Part shown: positions 16,717 through 25,207 of the stretch, in pieces
How positions within the stretch are numbered: position 1 is the first letter of the stretch
How the letters are laid out: every line of letters begins with the position of its first letter
Assembly: GCA_900549475.1 (NCBI GenBank)
Contig: UROF01000006.1
Location: 1 to 64,000, forward strand
DNA from: an uncultured Eubacteriales bacterium
GTDB lineage: Bacteria; Bacillota; Clostridia; Oscillospirales; Oscillospiraceae
Reading direction: 5' to 3'
Length of the DNA stretch: 64,000 nt
Translations under genes and position numbers: made by a program
The notes under the pieces: model-generated
Seen by the model: the letters and a program-made list of their open reading frames with translations, nothing else
Databases searched by the model: none
What the model was told of the DNA's origin: nothing

Positions 16717-18463
16717 GTACAAGGTGAATAGTTCCGAAGGAGCCGGAGAGGGTGGCCTGGGCCACGAGGTTTTGAAGAAGAACCGAAACTTCTATATCGG
16801 CGTTGCGGGGACTGTGCTGGAGGGCATGCTCTCCGGCAGCCTCTTCATGCTGCTCTATGCGGTGATGCAGTTCTTGTGGGCCGGTCGGTTCGATATGAAC
16901 CGTGCCTTGGTGCTGACCGGTGTGATTGCAGGGATCTTCCTGCTCCGCATCCTGATTTACAGTTATGGCTACACCAAGGCCCAGATCGGCGGCGCGGAAG
17001 TCAGCAAAAGCATTCGGCTCTTCATGGGCGACCACCTCAAGCGAATCCCGCTGTCCCGATTTACCCAGGGGCAGACCGGCGACTACATCAACACCATTAC
17101 CAGTGATGTCAACAATTATGAAAAGATCCTGACCCACAAGATCGGGGACCTGGCAAAGAGCTTTGCCCTGTCCCTCATGCTGATCGTGTTTGTCATGACT
17201 GTCTACGTCCCCGCCGGGCTGATCCTGCTGGCGGCGGATCTGCTGCTGATCCCCGGGCTGTGGCTTTCCTTCCGCATGGTGCGGAAATACGGCCGGGAGA
17301 AGAACGACATCTGCGCGGAGAACGTCAGCAGCATCGTGGAGTATGTATCCGGCATCCAGACCTTCCGGGCCTACGGCGTGGGCGGTCTGAAGAATAAAAC
17401 CGTCATTGACGCCATGCGGGAATTCTGCCGCATCAGTTATGTGTATGAGGCCAAGGTGCTCCCGGTGGGGGCAGGGCTGAGTATCCTGACTTGGCTGGCC
17501 TGCCCGCTGGTCATCTGGACAGCGTACGCGCCCTGGGCGGCGGGGACGCTGGATACCGTGTCCTATCTGTTGATCTGTATGCTGCCCCTGTTCTGCGCGA
17601 AACTGGCCAACACCATCTTTGTGGACCTCACCAGCTACAAAAACCTGATGATCTCCAAAAACAAAATCCTGGGCGTCATGGAAGAGCCGGAGGAGAGCGG
17701 CAGCATGGAGCCGTTCCAGACGGATACCCATGAGATCACCTTTGACCATGTGGATTTTGCGTATGTCCCCGGAGAGCCTGTGCTGAAGCAGGCCGCCTTT
17801 ACGGTGCCAGACCAGAAGCTCACCGCCATCGTGGGGGACTCCGGTTCCGGCAAGTCCACCATCCTGAACCTGATCGCCAAATACTATGAGCCGAGCGGCG
17901 GCGCCATATCCATCGGCGGCAGGCCCACGGGCCGTGTGGCGGCGGAGCGGGTGCTGGAGCAGATCTCCATGGTGGATCAGGATGTGTTCCTCTTTGATGA
18001 CACCATCCGTGACAATATCCGCCACGCCCGCCCCGATGCCACAGACAGTGAGATCGAGGCGGCCTGTCGGGAGGCCAACTGTGACGGCTTTATCCGCAAG
18101 ATGGACAAGGGCTATGATACCCCCACCGGGGAGAACGGCAACCTGCTCTCCGGCGGCGAGCGCCAGCGCCTCTCCATTGCCCGGGCGATTTTGAAGAACA
18201 GTCCCATTCTGCTGCTGGACGAGGCTACGGCGTCCCTGGATATTGAGAACGAACTGGCAGTGAAACTGGCGATTGCAAACTTGCTCAAGGAGAAAAAGAC
18301 CGTGGTGATGATCGCCCACACCCTGTCCATCGTCAAGAATGCGGACCAGATTTTGGTGGTGGCAGACGGGAAGATCGCAGAATCCGGCACCCATGAGGAA
18401 CTGCTGGCGAAGAACGGGAAATATGCGGCCATGTGGAATGCAGAGCAGAAGATTTCCACCTGA
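16709..18463 (+). CDS. Exporter-fold ABC half-transporter, second of pair (module II)
   Basis: A 584-residue protein. A membrane domain with VEYVSGIQTFRAYG precedes the ATPase with GDSGSGKST near 376, LSGGERQR near 479, LLLDEATASLDIENE near 500 and H-loop MIAHTLS. The D-loop is canonical (SLD), so in the heterodimer the two sites should differ. ATG at 16709 follows GGAAGGGGG and lies inside the end of the first gene; a longer reading from 16610 has no ribosome site. The DtxR gene follows after 12 bases. Confidence 0.87.
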   Translation: MGEYKVNSSEGAGEGGLGHEVLKKNRNFYIGVAGTVLEGMLSGSLFMLLYAVMQFLWAGRFDMNRALVLTGVIAGIFLLRILIYSYGYTKAQIGGAEVSKSIRLFMGDHLKRIPLSRFTQGQTGDYINTITSDVNNYEKILTHKIGDLAKSFALSLMLIVFVMTVYVPAGLILLAADLLLIPGLWLSFRMVRKYGREKNDICAENVSSIVEYVSGIQTFRAYGVGGLKNKTVIDAMREFCRISYVYEAKVLPVGAGLSILTWLACPLVIWTAYAPWAAGTLDTVSYLLICMLPLFCAKLANTIFVDLTSYKNLMISKNKILGVMEEPEESGSMEPFQTDTHEITFDHVDFAYVPGEPVLKQAAFTVPDQKLTAIVGDSGSGKSTILNLIAKYYEPSGGAISIGGRPTGRVAAERVLEQISMVDQDVFLFDDTIRDNIRHARPDATDSEIEAACREANCDGFIRKMDKGYDTPTGENGNLLSGGERQRLSIARAILKNSPILLLDEATASLDIENELAVKLAIANLLKEKKTVVMIAHTLSIVKNADQILVVADGKIAESGTHEELLAKNGKYAAMWNAEQKIST

Positions 18464-18475
18464 AGGGAGGGCACC

Positions 18476-18844
18476 ATGAAACTCCACGCATCCGGCGAAG
18501 ATTACCTGGAGGCCATTCTGGTGCTCCAAAAGCAGAAAGGCATGGTGCGCTCCGTGGATGTGGCCCGGCACCTGGATGTGTCCAAGCCCAGCGTGTGTCA
18601 TGCAGTGGCCACTTTGAAAAATGGTGGGTTCCTCACCATGGATGATGGCTTTTTCTTGCATTTGACCAATATTGGACGGGAAGTGGCAGAGCAGATCTAT
18701 GAAAAGCACCGCTTTTTCACGGAGCGCCTGATTGCCGCCGGCGTGGACCCGAAAACCGCTGAGGCAGACGCCTGCAGGATCGAGCACGTCATCAGCGAGG
18801 AGAGCTTCCGGCGACTCAAGGCAGCTATGGAACCAGAGACATAA
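18476..18844 (+). CDS. DtxR/MntR-like metal-dependent regulator, copy 1
   Basis: A 122-residue protein made of the winged helix (about 1-65) and dimer helix (66-120), without the SH3-like third domain of classical DtxR. Visible metal ligands by family alignment are Asp9 and Glu12 in GEDYLEAI, His78 in EKHRFF, and Cys100, Glu103, His104 in ACRIEH. Asp9 is MntR-like, while Cys100 is DtxR-like (MntR has Glu there), so the metal preference is not obvious. Start follows GGGAGGGC. It closes the transport part of the operon and is the natural reader of the shared palindrome. Confidence 0.88.
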   Translation: MKLHASGEDYLEAILVLQKQKGMVRSVDVARHLDVSKPSVCHAVATLKNGGFLTMDDGFFLHLTNIGREVAEQIYEKHRFFTERLIAAGVDPKTAEADACRIEHVISEESFRRLKAAMEPET

Positions 18845-18852
18845 GTACAGCA

Positions 18853-18884
18853 AGAGGAGGGGGCCGTGCGGACGGCCCTCTCTT
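18853..18884 (+). promoter_or_regulatory. Hairpin between dtxR-like and winged-helix genes, copy 1
   Basis: GAGGAGGGGGCCGT and ACGGCCCTCTC pair around GCGG, with a short T-rich tail (TCTTTCT). The same position holds a longer hairpin in modules IV and V. It could be a weak terminator or an RNA element that tunes expression of the winged-helix gene. Confidence 0.6.
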
Positions 18885-18906
18885 TCTGCAGTCGGGAGGT
18901 AGTATA

Positions 18907-19356
18907 GTGGACGAAATCATTGTCATCCGGGCTGCAGACCCGGACGGCAGTTTATTTCAGGCAATCATGGATGTTTTGAAAGACAAGCGGGCGGAAGTGA
19001 TCCACGCCGCTGCCTCGGTCTCATCCGTGCTGCGCATCGGGGAGTTGGAGATCCATCACGGGTACCGCCGGGTGTTTGTGGCCGGCAGGGAAGTGCGTCT
19101 CAACCACGGGGAATACGCCATGCTCTACTGCATGGCCAGTTCACCAGGGCAAGTGTTCTCAAAGGCACAGCTCTATGCAGCGGCTTGGGGAGAGGAGTAT
19201 CTGCATGGGGAGACCTCCGTGGAGAATATCATCTGGCGGCTGAGACGGAAACTGGAATCTGATCCGAAACATCCAGACTATATTAAGACGGTGCTCAGAG
19301 CAGGATATAAGATGAACAATCCAATGAATAAGGTGGTTAGTCCTCGTTCCGATTAG
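18907..19356 (+). CDS. Receiver-less OmpR-type winged-helix protein, copy 1
   Basis: A 149-residue protein. Residues 1-45 are a short alpha-beta leader (DEIIVIRAADPDGS, then a helix with DKRAEVIHAA). Residues 46-138 match the OmpR/PhoB output domain: LRIGELEIHHGYRRVFVAGREVRLNHGEYAMLYCM, SKAQLYAAAWG and VENIIWRLRRKLESDP with the closing GYKM wing. There is no receiver domain or phosphoacceptor Asp context. GTG start at 18907 behind GGGAGG. It is paired with the DtxR-like gene upstream, as in modules IV and V. Its role is probably DNA binding; the target is unknown. Confidence 0.8.
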   Translation: MDEIIVIRAADPDGSLFQAIMDVLKDKRAEVIHAAASVSSVLRIGELEIHHGYRRVFVAGREVRLNHGEYAMLYCMASSPGQVFSKAQLYAAAWGEEYLHGETSVENIIWRLRRKLESDPKHPDYIKTVLRAGYKMNNPMNKVVSPRSD

Positions 19357-19392
19357 AACAGCTGCAATAATTTCAGGTAAAGGAACAATTTT

Positions 19393-19530
19393 ATGAAAAG
19401 GTCAACCGACGTTGAGAATATGATATGGCAACACAGAGAAGAACTGGAGAACGTTCCTTCAGGCAATCTTTATAAAACTGTAATCGGGAGCAGCTATAAG
19501 AATCGCTGCAGAGTGGACTTGATAAACTGA
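19393..19530 (+). pseudogene. Degenerate C-terminal remnant of a winged-helix gene
   Basis: A 45-residue frame contains TDVENMIWQHREELENVP followed by KTVIGSSYKN, which lines up with VENIIWRLRRKLESDP and KTVLRAGYKM of the intact winged-helix proteins. The N-terminal two thirds are missing and the recognition helix is altered. The DNA is AT-rich compared with the intact copies, so this looks like an old, decayed paralogue left after rearrangement of the array. Confidence 0.65.
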
Positions 19531-19565
19531 GACGATTACCATAAGCGAATAAAATTATTATTATG

Positions 19566-19642
19566 GTCGCAAAATGATTGGCAGACGTATGGATGTATGC
19601 TAATATTCTTTTGCGACTAAAATTAAAATAATAGTCGCAAAA
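19566..19642 (+). promoter_or_regulatory. Three GTCGCAAAA sites before the TetR gene
   Basis: GTCGCAAAA occurs at 19566-19574 and 19634-19642, and its complement TTTTGCGAC at 19609-19617. The last two form a perfect inverted repeat with 11-base arms (TTTTGCGACTA / TAGTCGCAAAA) that ends at the ribosome site. This is the expected operator for the TetR protein encoded next. The area is AT-rich and holds the promoter. Confidence 0.7.
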
Positions 19643-19653
19643 GGAGGATGCTT

Positions 19654-20262
19654 ATGTCACCGAGGATTTTTTCTACCACCCAGCGGGAGGAACTGCGGAT
19701 CAAGATGTTGGACGCAGGCTTTGAACTGATCAAACAGCACGGCATGACCCATGCCTCTGTGGAGAAGATCACCCAAGCCGCCGGCCTGGGTAAGAGTACA
19801 TTCTACAACTTTTTCTCCTCCAAGGAGGAGTTTGTAACTGACATCATGGAATATCAGCGGGACCGTGTCAAGCGGCATTTTGAGCAAATCCTGAACGGTC
19901 GGGAGAAGATGACAGTTGCGGAAGGCAAAGAGTATCTGAAACTCATCGTATTTAGCCGAAACAGCATCTACCAGTACCTGACCGCAGAGGACATGGAAAA
20001 ATTAAGGCAGGCTTCCTCACCGGAGTGCATCAGTCCAGATGATAGCCTCTATGACCAGCGTGAGGCCGAGGTCATGCGCGGCCTGTTTGACCACATGGAG
20101 GGAGTGCGGCCAGATTTGGACTTCCATGTGGTGGCCAACCTCATTAAGATCATGGCGCTGGCAAAGGTCAACCGTGACGCTCTCCATGCGGACGCACTTG
20201 ACCGAACCCTGGACCATATCTATGAGCTCCTGTATTCTCTGATTTTTGAGGAGGGCGCTTGA
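19654..20262 (+). CDS. TetR-family regulator of module III
   Basis: A 202-residue protein with the helix-turn-helix at about 12-57 (ASVEKITQAAGLGKSTFYNFFSSKEEFV) and a helical C-terminal domain. Start ATG at 19654 is six bases after AAAAGGAGG; an ATG at 19648 is too close to it. Only 57 bases separate the stop from the first ABC gene, with the shared palindrome between, so module III is read under both this regulator's and the palindrome's control. Not closely similar to the TetRs at 1724 and 32823. The ligand is unknown. Confidence 0.87.
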   Translation: MSPRIFSTTQREELRIKMLDAGFELIKQHGMTHASVEKITQAAGLGKSTFYNFFSSKEEFVTDIMEYQRDRVKRHFEQILNGREKMTVAEGKEYLKLIVFSRNSIYQYLTAEDMEKLRQASSPECISPDDSLYDQREAEVMRGLFDHMEGVRPDLDFHVVANLIKIMALAKVNRDALHADALDRTLDHIYELLYSLIFEEGA

Positions 20263-20286
20263 CCGCGCCTTTCTTTATCAGGAGAA

Positions 20287-20302
20287 GTTAGCGATAACTA
20301 AT
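20287..20302 (+). promoter_or_regulatory. Shared operator before module III ABC pair
   Basis: GTTAG-CGATAA-CTAAT, the shared 16-bp core with one half-site change, lies 17 bases before the ATG of the first ABC gene. I see no strong promoter between it and the TetR gene, so readthrough from the TetR promoter may matter. Confidence 0.55.
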
Positions 20303-20319
20303 CGAAGTGAGGTGTTTTT

Positions 20320-22122
20320 ATGCGCTCGAAATCCCCAAAAAAGAAACAGGGCGTTGCCCGGCTTTTTGAATTGGCGGGCCAAAGGGGGAGGAAGTTAACC
20401 TTGGCCTGTGTACTGTCCGTCCTGTCCTCGGCCGCTCGCATCGTACCATTCTTCACCATCTACGGTGTGGTGCGGGAGCTGCTGGCTCATTACCAGGAGC
20501 CATCCATGGTGGATCAAAATGCGATCCTAACGCTCTGCGCGGTCACTTTTGGTGCGGCGTTGGTCTACGGCCTGTGCGCCTTCATTTCCTCTGCACTTTC
20601 CCATACGGCGGCCTATGAGATTATCTACGACCTGCGGCTGCAGTTGATGGAGAAGCTCTCCCGCGTCTCCTCCGGATTTTTCACCGGCACAACCCAAGGA
20701 GCCATCAAGAAGGTGGTCTCCGATGACTCCAACCAGATCGAGGCGTTTCTGGCGCACCACCTCTGCGAGATCGCGGCCGCGGTTGCTACGCCGGTCTTTA
20801 CCCTTCTGTACCTGTTCGGCATGGACTGGCGTCTGGCCATTGTGACTCTGCTGCCTATTCTGGTCTCTCTGGTACTGCTCTCCGCCTGCTTAAAACAGCC
20901 CGACAAGGCGGCCCTCCAAGTGGAACTCCACGACGCCCAGGAGCGGATGCAGGGGACGGTGGTGGAGTATATTCACGGCATGAGCGTCATTAAGGTGTTC
21001 AACCGCACCCTCAGCGCCTTCCGGCGGTTTGAAGAGGACCTCAACCACTTTACCGAGGTGGTGGACCGGACAGCTCGGGCCAACGCCAAGTCCATGGGTG
21101 CCTACTACGCTTTTTTCGGCGCGCAGCTGCTGTTCCTGCTCCCGGCCGTTTTGCTGCTGATCCCCATGGCGGAGAGCTATCTGGACTTCCTGCCGGTGAT
21201 CCTGCTGTTTTTCCTGGTGGGCAGCGGCCTCAAGGAGCCTATGGAGAACCTGATGCAGATGGTGATACTTTCGGGCCGCATCGTGGAGGGGGTCAGCCGC
21301 ATCGACAACATTCTCCGCCAGCCGGAACCGGATCAGGATGGCGCTGGAGATCCCACCACGTTCGATGTGGAATTTTCTGATGTGGAGTTTGCCTATACGG
21401 AGGGCATCCCAGCGGTAGACCATGTATCCTTTCATCTGTCCCAGGGAACTGTCACCGGGCTGGTGGGACCTTCTGGTGGTGGGAAATCCACTTTGGCCCA
21501 GCTTTTGCTGCGGTTCTATGGGCCCCAGGGGGGCACCATCCGCATTGGCGGCGTGGACATCCGGGAGATCCCGCCTGTACGGTTGATGGAGCTGGTGGCC
21601 TATGTGTTCCAAGACTCCGTGCTGTTTACAGATACCATTGAAAACAACATCCGTATGGGGAATACCGAAGCCACCACGGAGGAAGTGGAGCAGGCGGCCC
21701 GGAACGCCGGCATCCATGAGGTTATCCAAGCATTGCCCCAGGGATATCAGACAGTGGTGAGCCGGGACGACGCCTATCTCTCCGGCGGTGAGAAACAGCG
21801 CCTTGCCATTGCGCGAGTCTTCCTGAAAGACGCCCCTATCATCATCTTGGATGAGGCAACCGCCTACGCGGACGCCGAAAACGAGGCAAAGATCCAGGCG
21901 GCATTTGCGAAACTGGCCCAGAACAAGACGGTGCTGATGATTGCCCATCGGCTGAAAACGGTGGAGCGGGCAGACCAAATCCTGGTCATGGACAAAGGGA
22001 AATTGGTGGGGGCAGGGACACATGAGGAACTGCTGACAGGCTGTGAGACCTATAAGCATCTGGTAGACGCCAATCTACGGCGGGATCGCTGGAGTATCGG
22101 GAAGGGAGCGATGCAGGTATGA
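20320..22122 (+). CDS. Exporter-fold ABC half-transporter, first of pair (module III)
   Basis: A 600-residue protein with a basic N-terminus (MRSKSPKKKQG), six membrane segments and coupling motif VEYIHGMSVIKVFN. The ATPase has GPSGGGKST near 382, LSGGEKQR near 486, IILDEATAYADAENE near 507 and MIAHRLK. The D-loop reads Ala-Asp instead of Leu-Asp. Start ATG at 20320 follows GTGAGG. The ATGA overlap with the next gene (22119) implies equal production of both halves. This module has no ECF genes and no DtxR gene. Confidence 0.87.
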   Translation: MRSKSPKKKQGVARLFELAGQRGRKLTLACVLSVLSSAARIVPFFTIYGVVRELLAHYQEPSMVDQNAILTLCAVTFGAALVYGLCAFISSALSHTAAYEIIYDLRLQLMEKLSRVSSGFFTGTTQGAIKKVVSDDSNQIEAFLAHHLCEIAAAVATPVFTLLYLFGMDWRLAIVTLLPILVSLVLLSACLKQPDKAALQVELHDAQERMQGTVVEYIHGMSVIKVFNRTLSAFRRFEEDLNHFTEVVDRTARANAKSMGAYYAFFGAQLLFLLPAVLLLIPMAESYLDFLPVILLFFLVGSGLKEPMENLMQMVILSGRIVEGVSRIDNILRQPEPDQDGAGDPTTFDVEFSDVEFAYTEGIPAVDHVSFHLSQGTVTGLVGPSGGGKSTLAQLLLRFYGPQGGTIRIGGVDIREIPPVRLMELVAYVFQDSVLFTDTIENNIRMGNTEATTEEVEQAARNAGIHEVIQALPQGYQTVVSRDDAYLSGGEKQRLAIARVFLKDAPIIILDEATAYADAENEAKIQAAFAKLAQNKTVLMIAHRLKTVERADQILVMDKGKLVGAGTHEELLTGCETYKHLVDANLRRDRWSIGKGAMQV

Positions 22123-23888
22123 AGTTCAGAGAGTGGTTTCAAATGATGACCCTGGGCCACCCGGGGAAGTACCTGCGCCTGATGGCTTGGTGCCTCTTTG
22201 ACAGCATTGTAATGTCTGTCCCCTACGGACTGATGCTGGGTGCTGTCTATTTTCTCCTGGTTCCTCTGGCAGATCCCGGGGCCGCACTCCCCACTGGGGT
22301 ACTCTGGGGGCTTGCCGCCGGATTCTTGGGCCAGCTGATCGTCTACTTCTTCATCCGCCAGAAAACCTACATAGATGCCTGCACCGGTTATGCGGGGATT
22401 ATCAAGGACTCCCAGATCACACTGGGGGAGCATCTGCGCCAGTTGTCAATGGGCTTTTATTCCAGCAGGGACGCTGGGGATCTGTCCACCGTCCTTCTGC
22501 GGGACTACCAGACGGTGGGCAACTTATCCCAGCAGTTACTGCCGCAGACGGCGGTCATTGTGATCCGCTTTGTACTGGCGGCCGTATGCCTCTCCTGGTT
22601 CAACGGCTGGATGACTTTGGCACTGTTTGCGGTGATCCCCCTGGCACTTCCCTTTGCGTTCTGGAGCCTGCGCCAGATGGGGACGGTCAGCGCCGATCTC
22701 CAGCAGGCCCAGCGTGAAGTGGCCTCCGGCATCTTGGAATATGTCAATGGCATTCAAACCCTCCGGGCCTTCAATTTGGCCGGCCAGCACTTTCAAAGCC
22801 TTAAGAAATCCTTTGACCAGGAGCGGAAGGCGGCAATCGGGATGGAGACCGGCGCGGCCGCGCCGGTGAGCATGCTGGGCCGGGCCATTTTGAGCTGCGG
22901 GATCGGGCTGGTTATTCTGGTGGGTGTTGTACTGCTGACCCGCGGGGAGTTGACACCCTACTATTACATTGCCTTCCTGATCCTTACGCTGACGGTCTAT
23001 GAGCCGGTCCTGACTCTGTTCACCTTCATCGCGGACTTCTCTCGTACCCGCCGCAGCGGAGAACGAATCAAGGCCCTGTTTGAAGAAAAGCCCTTGCCGG
23101 AACCGGCAGTTAGTCAGACACCACAAGGGACAGACATCGTGTTTGACCATGTATCCTTTGGCTATGGAAAAACCGAGGTCCTGCACGACATTTCCCTGCA
23201 ATTCCCGGCCCGGAGCGTCACCGCACTGGTGGGGCCGTCCGGCTCCGGGAAGTCCACTATTACCCGGTTGGCCGCCCGGTTCTGGGATGTGAACAGCGGA
23301 GCGGTGCGGCTGGGCTGTGTGGACGTACGGGACATGAAAAGTGACGAGGTGCTCAGCCGCATCAGTGTTGTCTTTCAGGACGTGTATCTCTTTCATGACA
23401 CGGTAGAGGGAAATATCCGCATGGGAAAGCCGGACGCCACCAAGGAGGAGATCATCGCGGCAGCCAAGGCCGCGGCCTGTCACGACTTCATCATGGCGCT
23501 GCCCGACGGGTATCAGACCATCGTGGGAGAGGGCGGCTCCACCCTCTCCGGCGGGGAAAAGCAGCGAATCTCCATTGCCCGGGCTTTGCTGAAGGATGCC
23601 CCCATTGTTCTGCTGGACGAGGCAACGGCCTCCCTTGACCCCGAGAATGAGGTGCTAATCCAGCAGGCGATCTCCGCTCTGGTCGCGGAAAAGACCGTCA
23701 TCGTCATCGCCCACCGGCTCCAGTCCATCATGAGTGCCGACAATATCGTGGTGCTTGATGAGGGCCAGGTAGCCGAGCAGGGCACCCACGAGGAACTGCT
23801 GAAACGAAATGGTATCTATGCCCGGCTTTGGGCTGAGCAGAGCCAAGCCGGTGAATGGCGGCTTCAGATGATATCTGGCGCTCCCTGA
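22119..23888 (+). CDS. Exporter-fold ABC half-transporter, second of pair (module III)
   Basis: A 589-residue partner of the preceding protein. It has coupling motif LEYVNGIQTLRAFN, Walker A GPSGSGKST near 371, LSGGEKQR near 474, VLLDEATASLDPENE near 495 and VIAHRLQ, all canonical. The last residues (WRLQMISG) resemble the ends of the other second halves (GWRIQ, SWRIA). The winged-helix gene follows after 19 bases; no DtxR gene lies between, in contrast to modules II, IV and V. Confidence 0.87.
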   Translation: MKFREWFQMMTLGHPGKYLRLMAWCLFDSIVMSVPYGLMLGAVYFLLVPLADPGAALPTGVLWGLAAGFLGQLIVYFFIRQKTYIDACTGYAGIIKDSQITLGEHLRQLSMGFYSSRDAGDLSTVLLRDYQTVGNLSQQLLPQTAVIVIRFVLAAVCLSWFNGWMTLALFAVIPLALPFAFWSLRQMGTVSADLQQAQREVASGILEYVNGIQTLRAFNLAGQHFQSLKKSFDQERKAAIGMETGAAAPVSMLGRAILSCGIGLVILVGVVLLTRGELTPYYYIAFLILTLTVYEPVLTLFTFIADFSRTRRSGERIKALFEEKPLPEPAVSQTPQGTDIVFDHVSFGYGKTEVLHDISLQFPARSVTALVGPSGSGKSTITRLAARFWDVNSGAVRLGCVDVRDMKSDEVLSRISVVFQDVYLFHDTVEGNIRMGKPDATKEEIIAAAKAAACHDFIMALPDGYQTIVGEGGSTLSGGEKQRISIARALLKDAPIVLLDEATASLDPENEVLIQQAISALVAEKTVIVIAHRLQSIMSADNIVVLDEGQVAEQGTHEELLKRNGIYARLWAEQSQAGEWRLQMISGAP

Positions 23889-23907
23889 AACTCCTGCTGG
23901 TTGATAA

Positions 23908-24372
23908 TTGTTCCGCGAGGTGAGTCACATCGACGAAATCATCGTCATTCGGGCGGCTGATCCAGATGGCAGTGTGTTCAAAGCCATCATAGCCATGCTA
24001 CAGGAGAAAAAGGCCGAAGTCATTGACGTTACCACATCTGCCTCTTCTGCATTGTTTCTCGGTGATCTTGAGATCCGCCCTAACTACCGGCAGGTCCTCG
24101 TAGCCGACAAAGAAGTCAGCCTTAATCACAGCGAGTACGCTATGCTTTACTATATGGCCCGCTTTCCAGGACAGGTATTTTCTAAAGCGCAACTCTATGG
24201 TGCGGCATGGGATGACGTTTATCCATGCTGCACGAGTACAGTAGAAAACACCATTTATCGACTCCGCAAAAAGGTGGAGCCAGATCCAAGAAACCCAATC
24301 TACATTAAAACTGTGATTGGAGCAGGATATAAAATTGAAATACCAAATAATTCCGGCCGGCAGAGGAGGTAA
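23908..24372 (+). CDS. Receiver-less OmpR-type winged-helix protein, copy 2 (start altered)
   Basis: Up to 154 residues: the common leader IDEIIVIRAADPDGS, then the OmpR-type output domain (LGDLEIRPNYRQVLVADKEVSLNHSEYAMLYYM, SKAQLYGAAW, VENTIYRLRKKVEPDP, GYKI). It is the most divergent of the four. The sister genes start with GTG directly before the GAC/GAT-GAA codons; here that codon is ATC. Translation must use ATC, GTG at 23920 inside the ribosome site, or TTG at 23908. It may be poorly translated. The lack of a DtxR partner also sets it apart. Confidence 0.7.
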   Translation: MFREVSHIDEIIVIRAADPDGSVFKAIIAMLQEKKAEVIDVTTSASSALFLGDLEIRPNYRQVLVADKEVSLNHSEYAMLYYMARFPGQVFSKAQLYGAAWDDVYPCCTSTVENTIYRLRKKVEPDPRNPIYIKTVIGAGYKIEIPNNSGRQRR

Positions 24373-24395
24373 TCTCCTTTGCCGGTCAGTTTTTT
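24357..24395 (+). terminator. Terminator of module III
   Basis: CCGGCAGAGGAG / CTCCTTTGCCGG pair around a short loop holding the winged-helix stop codon (one internal mismatch), followed by CAGTTTTTT. This ends module III. Confidence 0.8.
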
Positions 24396-24531
24396 GAAAA
24401 TAGAGTCGTGAAACTATCCAGACGCAGACCCCGGTGCATGCACGCGAACAACAATAATCTCGTCCAATCAGAGCAAAGTCGGCTAAACAGGGCAGACAAC
24501 GGAGCATCCATCCGATAAAATAATTCGCTGT

Positions 24532-24584
24532 GAGGAGGCCAATCGGCGTCCTATTTTTCAACACACAGGTTAGCAGTATCTAAC
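24532..24584 (+). promoter_or_regulatory. Hairpin and shared operator before module IV
   Basis: AGGAGGCC-aatc-GGCGTCCT (one mismatch) followed by ATTTTT looks like a second terminator, with no gene between it and the one at 24357. Directly after it comes GGTTAG-CAGTAT-CTAAC (core 24569-24584) and then the ribosome site. The stretch 24396-24530 shows nothing else I can name. The arrangement suggests control at the level of both termination and repressor binding, but no clear -35/-10 pair is visible. Confidence 0.5.
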
Positions 24585-24600
24585 TAAAGGAGAGTGCGTC

Positions 24601-25206
24601 ATGTCTGAACCAATGAAGCGCCGCGGGATGAGCGGCAAAGATGTCATTACCGTAGGAATTTTCTCTGCCATTTACTTCGTCATCAACTTCGCCTTCATGC
24701 TCCTGGGCGGGCTGCATCCGCTGCTGTGGATTTTGATGCCCGGCTTCATCGCCCTGTTTACCGGCATTCCATATCTTATGATGTGCGCCAAGGTACAAAA
24801 GGTAGGCTCTGTCCTCCTGATGGGCCTCATCACCGGCCTCATCTACTATGTCACCGGGCAGTTTACCGTGGTGATTCTGGTGTCCTTTGTCATCGCTTGC
24901 GGCTTGGCGGAGCTCATCCGGGGCCTCACCCATTACCGGAGCATGGCCGGAAACCTGGTATCCTTTGTGCTGTTCTCGGTAGGCATGGTGGGTTCTCCGC
25001 TTCCTATCTGGCTGATGCGGGATGAGTTCCTGCAGCAGATTACGGAGCAGGGGATGCCGGCGGACTATGTAAATACCCTGGCAGCTCTTTCCTCCAACGT
25101 CATGCTGGTGGTGCTGTTCCTGGCGCCTGTCGTGGGAGCGGTTATCGGCGGGCTAATCGCCCGGGCCATGTTCCGCAAGCACTTTGAGAAAGCCGGCCTG
25201 GTGTGA
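24601..25206 (+). CDS. ECF transporter S component, MptD type (module IV)
   Basis: A 201-residue membrane protein with the opening MSGKDVITVGIFSAIYFVINFAFMLLGG, the shared end ARAMFRKHFEKAGL and about six membrane segments. Start ATG at 24601 follows AAAGGAGAG. The T gene starts one base after the stop. It shares with module II the segment pattern of small residues in segment 1 but has its own central region. Confidence 0.83.
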   Translation: MSEPMKRRGMSGKDVITVGIFSAIYFVINFAFMLLGGLHPLLWILMPGFIALFTGIPYLMMCAKVQKVGSVLLMGLITGLIYYVTGQFTVVILVSFVIACGLAELIRGLTHYRSMAGNLVSFVLFSVGMVGSPLPIWLMRDEFLQQITEQGMPADYVNTLAALSSNVMLVVLFLAPVVGAVIGGLIARAMFRKHFEKAGLV

Positions 25207-25207
25207 G

